64,000 nucleotides of DNA, taken from contig JAOSJL010000001.1 of assembly GCA_027494115.1 (NCBI GenBank), positions 1,575,926 to 1,639,925 of the forward strand, given 5' to 3'. Position 1 is the first letter of the stretch; each line of letters starts with the position of its first letter. The notes beneath the pieces are model-generated. The model was given only the letters and a program-made list of their open reading frames with translations, was not told where the DNA came from and did not search any database. Positions 40,710-53,444 of this stretch are shown piece by piece. The translations under genes were made by a program, and so were the position numbers. Origin of the DNA: Acidimicrobiia bacterium (GTDB taxonomy: Bacteria > Actinomycetota > Acidimicrobiia > IMCC26256 > JAOSJL01).

Positions 40710-41197
40710 GTGACACGGTGAACGATCAGAGGCCCCCGGCCCCCCTCGAGAGCCCCTCGAGCGACTCGATGCTGCGTGCCGTCCTGGCTGAGGAGAAGGC
40801 TCCCGAAACCGACATCGCCCGGGACATGGCGATCCACGCGCTCTGGATCGCCCCTGTCGTGATGCTCGTCGCCGGCCTCTGGCGCGGATGGGGCGGCGTC
40901 CTGGGAGCCGGTGCGGCGCTCGCTCTCGTGTCGGTCAACTTCCTGCTCGCTGCCTCGCTCATGCGCTGGGCAGGTCGCATCTCGCCGGAGATGCTCGCGG
41001 GCGCCGCGCTCGGTGGCTACGTCCTGCGCCTCGGGCTGATCACGGTCGTGGGCCTGGCACTCAAGCAGGTCGCCGGTGTCGACTTCCTCACCTTCGGAAT
41101 CGTTCTCATCGTCACCCACCTGGGGCTCCTCGTGTGGGAGCTCCGCTCCGTCAGCCTGTCGCTCGCAGCGCCGGGGCTCCACCCGGCGGGGGAGTAG
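40706..41197 (+). CDS. atpI: ATP synthase protein I
   Basis: A 163-residue membrane protein with four predicted helices (HALWIAPVVMLVAGLWRG; VLGAGAALALVSVNFLLAA; AGAALGGYVLRLGLITVVGL; FGIVLIVTHLGLLVWEL), in the place of AtpI, which helps assemble the c-ring. The N-terminal 40 residues are polar. It overlaps atpZ by 4 nt and precedes atpB by 3 nt. The identity rests mainly on topology and position. Confidence 0.75.
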   Translation: MSDTVNDQRPPAPLESPSSDSMLRAVLAEEKAPETDIARDMAIHALWIAPVVMLVAGLWRGWGGVLGAGAALALVSVNFLLAASLMRWAGRISPEMLAGAALGGYVLRLGLITVVGLALKQVAGVDFLTFGIVLIVTHLGLLVWELRSVSLSLAAPGLHPAGE

Positions 41198-41200
41198 AAG

Positions 41201-41980
41201 ATGCCCGCCGCTCTCGCAGCGTTCGAGTTCCCGCCGGTCAGTCACCTCTTCGAGTGGCCGGTCGTGATCCTCGACGGCACACCGCTCGCCATCAACAAGA
41301 CGGTCGTTCTCACCGGAGCCGCTGCACTTCTCACGATCGGGTTCTTCGTTCTCGGGAGCCGCAAGCGGGCGCTCGTTCCGAGCGGGTTCCAGAATCTCGC
41401 CGAATCGAGCTACGAGCTCGTGGAGGAGAACATCGCCGTCGAGGTGATGGGTGCAGAAGACGGAAAGCGCTGGACGCCCTTCCTCACCTCTCTGTTCTTC
41501 TTCATCTTCTTCATGAACATCTTCGAGGTGATTCCCGGGATCCAGTTCCCACCCACCTCGCGGATCGCCATTCCCGCCCTCCTCGCGATCATCGTCTGGC
41601 TCATGATGATCTTCCTCGGCATGAAGACCCAGGGTGTCGGCGGGTACTTCAAGAGCTCGCTGTTCCCGCCGGGGGTTCCAAAGGTTCTCTACCTCCTCGT
41701 GACGCCGATCGAGTTCATCTCCACTTTCCTCGTGCGGCCCTTCTCGCACGCCGTACGACTCTTCGCCAACATGATGGCGGGACACATCCTGCTCACGACG
41801 TTCGCCCTGCTCTCGGCGGCTCTGTGGCTGGGCAAGTGGAACGCCATCTTCCTGCCGCTGCCGGTCGTCGGTGGTGCTGCCATGACCGGCTTCGAGGTTC
41901 TCGTCGCCGTCCTCCAGGCCTACATCTTCACGATCCTCACCGCCGTGTACATCGGCGGGTCCCTGCATCCCGAGCACTGA
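41201..41980 (+). CDS. atpB: ATP synthase Fo subunit a
   Basis: Proton-channel subunit, 259 residues, with five to six membrane helices. The essential stator Arg lies in FSHAVRLFANMMAGHILL, and the last helix region has LVAVLQAYIFTILTAVYIGG, both characteristic. It works with the c-ring to turn proton flow into rotation. atpE follows after 51 nt. Confidence 0.97.
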   Translation: MPAALAAFEFPPVSHLFEWPVVILDGTPLAINKTVVLTGAAALLTIGFFVLGSRKRALVPSGFQNLAESSYELVEENIAVEVMGAEDGKRWTPFLTSLFFFIFFMNIFEVIPGIQFPPTSRIAIPALLAIIVWLMMIFLGMKTQGVGGYFKSSLFPPGVPKVLYLLVTPIEFISTFLVRPFSHAVRLFANMMAGHILLTTFALLSAALWLGKWNAIFLPLPVVGGAAMTGFEVLVAVLQAYIFTILTAVYIGGSLHPEH

Positions 41981-42016
41981 TCCCGTAACCGACATTCCCA
42001 AACCAGTTCGCAGTAA

Positions 42017-42271
<255 letters not shown>

Positions 42272-42294
42272 TCCAACCCGGGAGCAGACCCACC

Positions 42295-43005
42295 ATGAAG
42301 ATGCGTTCACGCATCCTTGCCGTCGCCGCTCTGGCCGCCGGTCTCGTCGTCGCCGTCCCCGGCGTGGCGTCCGCGTCGGGCGAATCGGTCGGTGTATGCA
42401 TTGTCGAGAGTCCGGCCGGCGAGGAGATCGTCGGCCTGACCGCTGAAGAGCTGGAAGAGGAGCAGGTCGAGGCACTCGGCGAGGCCGCCGACGAGTGTGT
42501 CGAGGCGCCCAACCCCGTCGTCCCCGAGATCAACGAGTTGATCTGGGGTGGGATCTTCTTCCTCATCGTGCTCGTCGGACTCATGAAGTTCGCCGTGCCG
42601 GCCCTCAAGAAGGGAATGGCCGACCGCGAGGAGCGCATCCGCGACGACCTCGAGCAGGCCGAGAAGGCCAAGGTCGACGGTCAGGAGCAGCTCAGCTCGT
42701 ACGAGCAGCAGCTCGCCGATGCACGTGAGGAGGCCGCCCGGATCATCGAGGAGGCCCGCGCGTCCGCCGACGGGGTGCGCCAGGAGCTCATCGCCCAGGC
42801 TGAACAGGACGCCGCCGGAGTTCGCGAGCGTGCGAACGTCGACATCGCCGCGGCGACCGAACGTGCGACCTCCGATCTGCAAGCGCAGGTCGGTGAGCTG
42901 GCGATCGAGTTGGCCGAGAAGGTCGTGGAGCACAGTCTCGACCACGACACGCAGACCGCGTTGATCGAGAACTACATCAACGAGGTCGGGAGTTCGAGCG
43001 AGTGA
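42295..43005 (+). CDS. atpF: ATP synthase Fo subunit b with N-terminal signal peptide
   Basis: Peripheral-stalk subunit, 236 residues against about 160 in most bacteria. The extra N-terminus looks like a Sec signal peptide ([20 protein letters not shown], ending VASA|SG), followed by a roughly 50-residue acidic segment with two Cys (VCIVE, DECVE). The normal b subunit starts after that: [20 protein letters not shown] is the membrane anchor and a long charged coiled coil follows. If the peptide is cleaved, the acidic segment is outside the membrane. It overlaps atpH by 4 nt. Confidence 0.94.
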   Translation: MKMRSRILAVAALAAGLVVAVPGVASASGESVGVCIVESPAGEEIVGLTAEELEEEQVEALGEAADECVEAPNPVVPEINELIWGGIFFLIVLVGLMKFAVPALKKGMADREERIRDDLEQAEKAKVDGQEQLSSYEQQLADAREEAARIIEEARASADGVRQELIAQAEQDAAGVRERANVDIAAATERATSDLQAQVGELAIELAEKVVEHSLDHDTQTALIENYINEVGSSSE

Positions 43006-43531
43006 CCGACCAGGACCGCGTCGAGGCCTACGCCACGGCCATTTTCGAGACGGCCGAGGCGGAAGGCGCGCTCGACGCCGTCGAAGACGAGCTGTTCCGT
43101 TTCGCACGGGTCCTCGAGGGGTCCGACGACCTGCGGATGGCGCTGACCGACGCAGCGACTCCGATCGAGCGGCGTATGGCCGTCGTGGAGCAGCTGCTCG
43201 GTGGTCGTGCCCATCAGGTCACGGCGAGCTTCGTTCTCTTCGTCGTGGGGGCTGGTCGCGCACGCGACCTGCCGGCGATCGCCGACGCTCTCGTGGGCAA
43301 GGCGGCGAGCCAGCGCGAGTCCGCCATCGCAGAAGTCCGCAGCGCGATCGCTCTCGACGACGCGCAGCAGGAGCGCGTCGCGCAGGCACTCTCGAACGCA
43401 ACCGGTCAGCAGATCAGCGTGAAGGTGGTCGTCGACCCCACAGTCATGGGCGGGCTCGTGGCCCGCATCGGCGACACCGTCATCGACGGCACCGTCCGCC
43501 ACCGCCTCGAAGAACTGAAGGAGCGCATCTG

Positions 43532-43532
<1 letters not shown>
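43002..43532 (+). CDS. atpH: ATP synthase F1 subunit delta
   Basis: A 176-residue stalk subunit that ties F1 to subunit b. The N-terminal helical bundle begins [20 protein letters not shown]; the C-terminal part has the signature [20 protein letters not shown] and [18 protein letters not shown] start, overlapping the atpF stop; its TGA shares one base with the atpA ATG. Confidence 0.95.
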
Positions 43533-45146
<1,614 letters not shown>

Positions 45147-45183
45147 TGAGCCGGATGGGCCTGCAGCGAGCGAGCGCATAAGC

Positions 45184-46164
45184 ATGGCAGGGGCGCAGGA
45201 GCGCATCCTCCGACGGAGGATCAAGAGTGTCGAATCGGCGAAGAAGATCACGCGCGCGATGGAGCTCATCGCGGCGAGTCGGATCGTCAAGGCGCAGGCT
45301 CGCGTCCAGGCCGCCGTTCCCTACAGCGACGAGATCACGAAGGTCGTGCGGAACCTCGCTGCGGCTTCCACGGGTCTGGAGAACGACTACTTGACAGCCC
45401 GTTCCGAGATCACCCGGGTTGCTCACGTCGCCATTGCCGGTGATCGCGGCCTCGCGGGTGCGTACAACGCCAACGTGATCCGGGCGACAGAGGGAGCGAT
45501 CCGGGAACACCGCGAGCAGGGTCGCGACTACGCGCTCTTCCCGGTGGGCCGGAAGGCCGAGGGCTACTTTCGTTTTCGGGAGTTCTCGATCGGCGAGGCG
45601 TTCGGTGGTTTCACCGACAAGCCCTCCTACGAGAACGCCCGCGAGATCTCCGCGGCGATCAACACGGCATTTCTCGAGGGCGACATCGACCAGGTCGATC
45701 TCATCTACACGCGGTTCGTCACTGCCGGCTTCCAGGAGGTCGTGCTCCGCCCGCTGATTCCGCTCGAGGCGGAGGTCGTCGCGGGCGAAGACGAGATCAT
45801 CACGGCCGACGAGCGCCACGCCGTGGCGGGCTACGAGTTCGAGCCCACTCCCGACGCCATTCTCGAGAGGCTTCTGCCGCGCTATCTGGAGGCGCGTGTC
45901 TACGCGGCCTTGCTCAACGCGGCGGCCTCCGAACACGCCGCCCGCCAGACGGCGATGAAGGCGGCCACCGACAACGCCGAAGAGCTCAAGACCACCTTGA
46001 GCCGCCAGATGAACCGGGCCCGCCAGGACGCCATCACCACTGAGATCATGGAGATCGTGGGCGGTGCCGAGGCGTTGCGGTCCGGCGCCGTGGCCACCGA
46101 GACCGAGCCGGCTCTGGTCGACGCCGGCGAAGCCGGGTACATCCTCGGCTCCGACGGCACCTGA
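45184..46164 (+). CDS. atpG: ATP synthase F1 subunit gamma
   Basis: Central rotor shaft, 326 residues. The N-terminal helix carries RRRIKSVESAKKITRAMELI and the C-terminal helix TDNAEELKTTLSRQMNRARQ plus DAITTEIMEIVGGAEAL, which together form the coiled coil inside the alpha3-beta3 ring. A roughly 25-residue tail after GGAEAL extends beyond most homologues. The ATG at 45184 is chosen because the conserved sequence starts right after it. Confidence 0.96.
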   Translation: MAGAQERILRRRIKSVESAKKITRAMELIAASRIVKAQARVQAAVPYSDEITKVVRNLAAASTGLENDYLTARSEITRVAHVAIAGDRGLAGAYNANVIRATEGAIREHREQGRDYALFPVGRKAEGYFRFREFSIGEAFGGFTDKPSYENAREISAAINTAFLEGDIDQVDLIYTRFVTAGFQEVVLRPLIPLEAEVVAGEDEIITADERHAVAGYEFEPTPDAILERLLPRYLEARVYAALLNAAASEHAARQTAMKAATDNAEELKTTLSRQMNRARQDAITTEIMEIVGGAEALRSGAVATETEPALVDAGEAGYILGSDGT

Positions 46165-47643
<1,479 letters not shown>

Positions 47644-47646
47644 TCC

Positions 47647-48054
47647 GTGTCTGTCCACGTCGAGCTCGTCTCCCCGGAGCAGATGCTCTACTCCGGCGAC
47701 GCGGAGATGATCGTGGCGCGCACGACGGAAGGCGACATCGCGTTCCTGCCGGGTCACGCGCCGTTCCTCGGATCGCTCGGTATCGGCGTTGTTCGCATCA
47801 TCCTCGACGGTGACAACGAGGAAGTGGCTGCGATCCACGGAGGCTTCGTGGAGGTCAGGGGCGGCAACGTGATCGTTCTCACCGACGTCGCTGAGATGTC
47901 GGGCGACATCGATGTCGAGCGGGCGACGGCTGCACGCGAACGGGCACAACAGGCCATGGACAGCGAGCCGACCGCCGAGGTCGAGGCTGCCCTGGCGCGT
48001 GCCACGACACGTCTGGTGGCTGCCGGCGCCGCCGACGAAGCTTCCCTGTCCTGA
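47647..48054 (+). CDS. atpC: ATP synthase F1 subunit epsilon
   Basis: A 135-residue subunit coupling the rotor to the c-ring and inhibiting ATP hydrolysis. The N-terminal beta-sandwich shows VHVELVSPEQMLYSGDAEMI, EGDIAFLPGHAPFLGSLG and GGFVEVRGGNVIVLTDVAEM, and the C-terminal helices follow. GTG start 3 nt after atpD. A palindromic element begins 8 nt after its stop. Confidence 0.96.
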   Translation: MSVHVELVSPEQMLYSGDAEMIVARTTEGDIAFLPGHAPFLGSLGIGVVRIILDGDNEEVAAIHGGFVEVRGGNVIVLTDVAEMSGDIDVERATAARERAQQAMDSEPTAEVEAALARATTRLVAAGAADEASLS

Positions 48055-48061
48055 ACCAGCC

Positions 48062-48110
48062 TTTGATGCGTCCCTGAAGGTCGCATAGCGCGCGCCTCGG
48101 ACGCATCAAA
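48062..48110. repeat. Palindromic element, copy 1 (12-bp arms)
   Basis: TTTGATGCGTCC (48062-48073) and GGACGCATCAAA (48099-48110) are perfect inverted repeats around a 25-nt centre. It closely resembles the element at 51299-51340, including parts of the centre (tcg-ata-g-gcgcgc). It lies between the atpC stop and the -10 box of the next gene, so it could be an operator, a terminator of the atp operon, or a dispersed repeat. Confidence 0.75.
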
Positions 48111-48116
48111 CGGGTT

Positions 48117-48122
48117 TAGGGT
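48117..48122 (+). promoter_or_regulatory. TANNNT -10 box for the GH-like gene
   Basis: TAGGGT ends 6 nt before the GTG at 48129, with no Shine-Dalgarno sequence: a leaderless start. It is directly downstream of the palindromic element, which could therefore control it. Confidence 0.5.
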
Positions 48123-48128
48123 TCGGGC

Positions 48129-49086
48129 GTGAAAGCGCTACTCGCCGTGTTCACGGCACTTGTTCTCCTGGCGTGGGGGATCAGTGGCGGTGCCGGGCCC
48201 TGGCCGCCCGATGCCCTGACCCCGTCGGGTGTTCGCAAAGCCATCCCGGCACCGGGCGTCACCCGCGACGTCTCGGTCTACGAGGGTCTGGGGACGTGGG
48301 TCGACATCTTCGATTTCGACCCCGCTGTCGCCGGTGATCCACTTCCTGTGACGCCCGATTCGCTGGCCGACATGGCCGGGGTGGGCGTCGAGACGCTCTA
48401 CCTCCAGGCGGCCAACGAGACCGACGCCGAACCGGGTGTTGTCGATCCCGACGTGCTCGGGTCCTTCATCGTGAGTGCCCATGAGGTCGGGATCCGCGTC
48501 GTCGGCTGGTTCGTTCCCCGTCATGGTGACGTCGACCGCGATCTGGCGTATGTGTCGGCCATCGACGAGTTCGAGTACGAGGGGCACCGATTCGACGGGA
48601 TCGCTCTCGACATCGAGTGGACACAGACGGAGGAGGACCACGAGAAGCGGTCCGGCAAGGCGGTAGAGCTGGCCGAGCGAGCGAGCGACCTGTTGGGCGG
48701 CGACGCTTTGGGTGCGATCGTCGTCGAACCGCTCCTCGTGTCCGAGGTCAACCCGAACCTCTGGCCGGGGGTATCCCTATGAGGCGTTGGCCGGCAGCGT
48801 GGACGTCTTTCTTCCCATGAGCTACTGGACGAACCGCACCGAAGACTCGGGGCTGCGTGAAGGCTTCGGCTACACAGCGGGGAACCTGGCGTTCCTCCGG
48901 GCAGCAGTGGGCCCCGATGTCCCGGTCCACGTGGTCGGAGGCATCGCAGACGCGGCGTCGGCGGTGGACGACAGGGGGATGGTGCGTGCCGCCATCGAAG
49001 GCGGCGCCATCGGGTGGTCGGTGTACGACTGGAACACGACGGTCAGCAGCGCCTGGGAGGCCCTGCGCCCCGCCGCGACCCGGTAG
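48129..49086 (+). CDS. Secreted glycoside-hydrolase-like TIM-barrel protein (one indel)
   Basis: About 318 residues after correction. An N-terminal export signal (ALLAVFTALVLLAWGISGG) precedes a TIM-barrel-like domain with strand-end motifs VETLYLQAANETD, VVGWFVPR, FDGIALDIEWTQTEED (likely catalytic acid), DVFLPMSYWTNR and GWSVYDWNTT. The frame breaks at the G5 run 48767-48771; with G4 it reads NLWPGYPYEALAGSVDVFLP. I cannot assign a family with certainty; a GH-like or polysaccharide-deacetylase-associated role is inferred from the barrel motifs only. Confidence 0.65.
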
Positions 49087-49125
49087 AACGCACCGTCGAT
49101 CTCCGGTCGGGCGTTGTGGTCGACC

Positions 49126-50112
49126 GCTCTAGTTGTTGTGCTGGCAGGTTGGTGAGCGGCTGGGGGTGGGCCACCGATGGGGTGTGGTGTCGGTGATGGT
49201 TGTAGCGGTGGAGGAACCGGTCAAGGGTTCGTGGCGACTGGGTCTGATTTCCAGATCCGGGCGTAGGCCCATTCGTCGAGCAAGGTGGGTTGAACCGTTC
49301 GACTTTGCCGTTGGTGGCGGGGTGGTAGGGCTTGGTTCGGGTGTGTGTGATGCCGAGCTCAGCGCAACGGTTCCGCCAGGCGTGGCTGCGGTAGCCGTTT
49401 CGTTGTCGGTCAGGATCCGTTCGATGGTGATGCCGTGACTGGCGAACCAATCGACCGCGCGGTAGGAAGCCGAGGCAGTTGTCGGTGTTTTCCCGAACTC
49501 GCTGTAGGCGAGCCGAGAGTAGGCGTCGATCGCGGTGTGGATGTGGGTGTAGCCGCCCTTGGCTCAGTGTGCCCGTGCCATCGTCTCAGACGTGCGGCCC
49601 AACATCCGGTGCCCACCACCGTCAGCACTCGGGCGAGTTTCTTGACGTCGATGTGGACCAGCTCACCACAATGCGACGTTTCGATGCGTCTGATCACCCG
49701 GCCGGTGGAACGGTCCATCCACCGAAGGCGGTTCACACCGTGGCGGACCAACACCCGGTGCACCGTCAAGCCGCACCTCCACGATCCCCGCCAGTCGGGC
49801 GGCCCGAGCTTGCGACTGACGCAACGCCACGATGCGTCGCTCAACACCGCGGTGTCTGATGCGGACACGACAGCGGTCGACTCGAACGATCCTCGAGCCC
49901 CTCGACCCCTTCGTCGCGGTAGCGGGACCACCACTTGTGGGCACACTGACGCAAATGTTCATGGATTCCGCGGCTGCAGCGACGGTCCAACCGGCTTGAT
50001 GCGCAAACAAAGCCGATACCGCCTTCGGGAGTGAGCGGAGCGTTACGGTGCACTGAGAGCCTCCTGGGGTGTGTGTTGCCGTTGAACAGCTCCACACTCG
50101 CCCAGGAGGCTC
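49126..50112 (-). pseudogene. Decayed IS481-family transposase
   Basis: The transposase can be followed in pieces through several frames. An N-terminal winged-helix part is HRNAPLTPEG, then KWWSRYRDEGVEGLEDRSSR. The DDE domain gives LVHIDVKKLARV, AYSRLAYSEFGKTPTT, and after another shift AELGITHTRTKPYHPATNGK with KVERF (last catalytic Glu). The C-terminus is LTNLPAQ. At least three frameshifts break it. A 12-bp inverted pair (50057-50068 gagcctcctggg / 50101-50112) lies just upstream of the transposase start; a matching far end was not found near 49090-49140. The rest of the interval between 49087 and 50145 holds no other gene. Confidence 0.85.
50057..50112. repeat. Inverted repeat at the transposase 5' end
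   Basis: GAGCCTCCTGGG (50057-50068) and CCCAGGAGGCTC (50101-50112) pair perfectly, and flanking GTGTG/CACAC extends the match. This may be the IS end with an internal subterminal copy, or a hairpin covering the transposase translation start. Confidence 0.7.
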
Positions 50113-50145
50113 ACCCTCAGGGATTCAAAACGTCCCAGGGAACAT

Positions 50146-51138
50146 CTAGTCGAAGTCGATCGCGGAGTACTGCATCAACTTGCGCCACGTGTGGGTGGCC
50201 TCGATGCGTCGGATCGTGCCGCTCTTCGAACGCATCACGATCGAATGTGTCCGGGCGCCCTCGCCCCAGTAGCGCACTCCCGGGACGAGGTCGCCGCCGG
50301 TGATCCCGGTGCAGGCGAAGAAGCAGTCGTCGCTGTCGATGAGGTCGTCGATGGTCAGGATGCGGCTGAGGTCGTAGCCCTCGTCGATCGCTGCCTGGCG
50401 TTCGAGGTCGTTGCGCGGCCAGAGACGGCCCTGCATTCCACCACCCAGTGCCTTGAGCGCCGCGGCTGCGATGACACCCTCGGGTGTTCCGCCGATCCCG
50501 AAGAGGATGTCGGCTCCGCTGTCGGTCCAGGCTGCCGAGATGGCACCTGCGACGTCGCCGTCGGGAATCAGGCGGATGCGGGCGCCGACCTCGCGGCACT
50601 CGGCGATGATCTCGGTGTGGCGGTCGCGGTCGAGAACGACGACGGTGACGTCTTCGACGTCCTCCCCCTTCGCCTTCGCGACGGCTCTGATGTTGTCGCT
50701 GACCGACGCTTCCAGGTCGATCACATCGGCTGCTTCCGGTCCGGCAGCGACCTTCTCCATGTACACGCAGGGGCCCGGGTTGAACATCGAGCCACGTTCG
50801 GAGACGGCGATGACGGCAATGGCTCCGGGCCGCCCGAGGGACGTGAGAGTCGTGCCGTCGATCGGGTCGACCGCGATGTCGACGTGGGGAGGAGCCCCGT
50901 CACCGATCTGCTCGCCGTTGTAGAGCATCGGCGCTTCGTCCTTTTCGCCCTCGCCGATGACGACGATGCCGTCCATCGAGACGGAGTTGAGTACGAGGCG
51001 CATGGCGTCGACGGCGGCCTGGTCGGCGGCGATCTTGTCGCCACGTCCCATCCAGCGTCCACCGGCCAACGCGGCTGCTTCAGTGGTGCGGACCAGATCG
51101 AGCGCCAGGTTCTTGTCGGGCGGTTGGCGTTGCTCCAT
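50146..51138 (-). CDS. glpX: Class II fructose-1,6-bisphosphatase
   Basis: Gluconeogenic phosphatase of 330 residues producing fructose 6-phosphate. Metal-binding and catalytic signatures: [52 protein letters not shown], and the C-terminal [20 protein letters not shown]. The ATG at 51138 has a GGAGGAG ribosome-binding site; upstream open sequence to 51339 is not needed. Divergent from the sulfatase gene, with a palindromic element between them. Confidence 0.97.
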   Translation of the reverse strand: MEQRQPPDKNLALDLVRTTEAAALAGGRWMGRGDKIAADQAAVDAMRLVLNSVSMDGIVVIGEGEKDEAPMLYNGEQIGDGAPPHVDIAVDPIDGTTLTSLGRPGAIAVIAVSERGSMFNPGPCVYMEKVAAGPEAADVIDLEASVSDNIRAVAKAKGEDVEDVTVVVLDRDRHTEIIAECREVGARIRLIPDGDVAGAISAAWTDSGADILFGIGGTPEGVIAAAALKALGGGMQGRLWPRNDLERQAAIDEGYDLSRILTIDDLIDSDDCFFACTGITGGDLVPGVRYWGEGARTHSIVMRSKSGTIRRIEATHTWRKLMQYSAIDFD

Positions 51139-51298
51139 CGTGGGCTCCTCCGGACTGCCGGTTCTACGGACCGCCGCTGCGGTCACACCGACACTACGCC
51201 CGCCCGAGGTTCCGTCACGAGTTGCCGCATCCGCTGCCCGCACCCGTGACCCGCACCCGTTACCCACCACTCCACTAGCGTCCTCCCAGGAACCATGT

Positions 51299-51340
51299 GA
51301 TGCGTCCCTGAGGCTCGTATAGGCGCGCCAGGGACGCATC
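51299..51340. repeat. Palindromic element, copy 2 (11-bp arms)
   Basis: GATGCGTCCCT (51299-51309) and AGGGACGCATC (51330-51340) are perfect inverted repeats around a 20-nt centre that contains gtataggcgcgcc. It shares the GATGCGTCC...GGACGCATC arms with the element at 48062-48110. It lies between the divergent glpX and sulfatase genes, so here it cannot be a simple terminator. Confidence 0.75.
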
Positions 51341-51362
51341 TAATGGGTGGGAGGGGCCGCTG

Positions 51363-52962
51363 GTGGGGCGCAACATCCTGTTCATCACCACCGACCAGCA
51401 GCGCTACGACGCGCTCGGGTGCAACGGCGGCACGATCGCACGGACGCCCGTCGTGGACGCCCTGGCCGCGTCGGGGGTGAACTACCGCCGTGCCTACAAC
51501 CAGAACACGGTGTGCATGCCGGCGCGCTCCACGATGCTCATCGGCCAGTACGTCCGCACACACGGCGTCTTCGCCAACGGTGTGCCGCTCCCGGCCGACG
51601 CCCCCCAGCGTTGCCGCGGAGCTCCGTGAACGTGCCGGATACCGCACAGCGCTCCTCGGTAAGGCCCACTTCGAGCCGGGGTTCGACCCGGACCACGTCT
51701 ACCCCGAGAACTACCTGGCCGACACCGACTCCACCGGGCCCATGCGCGGCTTCGATCACGTCGAGCTGAGCATGCACGTTCCGGCCGCGTTCGGAAGCCC
51801 ACTCCAGCACTACGGCAAGTGGCTGATGGAGAACTTCCCCGGTGAGGAGGGAGGCTTCGCTCAGCTCCTCGGCGCTTCCGGTGGTGGCGACACCGGCGCA
51901 CCCGAGACAGAGATCAACCCGATTCCCCGCGAGCACTACCACACCGAATGGGTCGCCGACCGGACGATCGCGTACCTCGATTCACTCGACGCCGATGACG
52001 ACTGGTTCGTCTGGATGAGCTTCCCCGACCCCCACCACCCGTGGGATCCGCCCGACTCCGAGCGCTACCGCGTCGACTGGCGCGATCTCGACCTTCCGTC
52101 GGGCCACCCCGGATCACACGACGCCATCCGGGAGGTCCTGGCAGGAAAGCCCGAACACTGGCTGCGCTACTTCGACGGCGACTTCGTGAACCTCGAGGGT
52201 GCGCCGATGACGTTCCGACCGGCGTCGATGACCGATGACCAGATCCGCGAGATCAACGCCATGTGTCACATCATGAACGAGATGATCGACGAAGCATGTG
52301 GGCGCGTTCTCGATCGCGTGACGACTCGCGGCTGGGACGAACGAACGGATGTCTTCTTCACCACCGACCACGGCGAGCTCCAGGGCGACTACGGGCTCAT
52401 GTTCAAGGGGCCGTTCCACACCGACTCGCTGATGCGTGTTCCGCTCGTCTGGCGCCCAGCGCCGGAAGCTGCTGTGGCGCCGGCGTCGGTTCCCGAGCCG
52501 GTGGGACACCTCGACCTGGCACCGACTTTCTGTGAGATCGCGGGCATCGAGGCGCCGGATTGGATGCAAGGCTCCTCGTTACCGAAGGCGCCGGGGTCGG
52601 GTCGAGAACGGGCACTGTGCGAGTGGGACTCCCAGTTCCCGGGCTACGGGATGCACCTGCGGTCGATCTACCGCGACGGGTGGCTCACCACCGCCTACGA
52701 ACCGAGCACCCGGGGAGTGCCGAACGGCCTCGAGGAGTGGCTCGCCCTGGGAATCCTCGGCATCACCGAAAGCCCCGAAACCGATGTCGACTACGACGGC
52801 ACCGAGGGCGAGCTCTACGACGTGGAGGCGGACCCTCACCAGTTCCGGAACCTGTGGGACGATGCCGGCTACCGGTCATTGCGCGACGATCTCGTCGCCG
52901 ACCTGAGAGACAGCCTCCCGCCCGAGCGCGACCCGAAGTTGGCTGTCGCGCGCCCGGCCTGA
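51363..52962 (+). CDS. Formylglycine-dependent sulfatase (one indel)
   Basis: About 532 residues. The N-terminal metal-binding strand is ILFITTDQQRYDALGC, followed by the formylglycine signature CMPARSTMLIGQY (Cys type). Metal ligands recur in VFFTTDHGELQGDYGLMFKG. The frame shifts at the C6 run 51601-51606; with C5 it continues as PADAPSVAAELRERAGYRTA LLGK to the normal C-terminus. It would hydrolyse sulfate or phosphonate esters; the substrate is unknown and no signal peptide is seen. The GTG has a GGGAGGGG ribosome-binding site. The formylglycine-generating enzyme is not in the window. Confidence 0.88.
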
Positions 52963-52985
52963 GAGCACAACCCCGAGGAGCACCC

Positions 52986-53444
52986 ATGCCGCCTGGAGAA
53001 CCGCTGTTCGTCGACCCGTCGTCTGTCGAACCCACTACCCAACAGCTCGCCGCGTTCGTGGATGCGGACCCGGGGCCCGGTTCCGGGCCGCTGCGCATGG
53101 TGAACCTCCTGAAGTTCCGAGAGACGGCCTGCTACACCGACGAGCCCGACCCGGGAGGCACGGGGGCGGAGGCCTACGGCCGTTATGCCGAGGTGGCACT
53201 TCGCAAGGTGTCGGAACGCGGGGGCCGGATCGTGACGGCGCTCGAGGCCGGACCGCATCTCGTCGGAGATCCCGACGTCTCGTGGGACCAGGTCGTGGTG
53301 GTCGAGTATCCCGACCGTGCGGCCTTTCTCGACATGATCGCCGACCCCGAGTACCTGGCGGTCCTGCGCCACCGCGACGCCGGTCTGGAGCGCACCGAGC
53401 TGATCCCGGCGACGGTTCTCATGGAGGACGTGTCCGTCGAATGA
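52986..53444 (+). CDS. DUF1330 family protein
   Basis: A 152-residue soluble protein with the dimeric alpha-beta barrel features of DUF1330: MVNLLKFRETACY near residue 40, AYGRYAEVALRKV, and VVVVEYPDRAAFLDMIADPE followed by RDAGLERTELI. The function is unknown. It starts 23 nt after the sulfatase with a GAGGAG ribosome-binding site and overlaps the next gene by ATGA, forming a three-gene operon. Confidence 0.82.
   Translation: MPPGEPLFVDPSSVEPTTQQLAAFVDADPGPGSGPLRMVNLLKFRETACYTDEPDPGGTGAEAYGRYAEVALRKVSERGGRIVTALEAGPHLVGDPDVSWDQVVVVEYPDRAAFLDMIADPEYLAVLRHRDAGLERTELIPATVLMEDVSVE

Noticed and set aside
49087..49140. Far-end inverted repeat of the IS481 remnant
   Set aside because: No sequence here matches gagcctcctgggc well enough; the similar string at 49051 is inside the preceding gene and does not pair.
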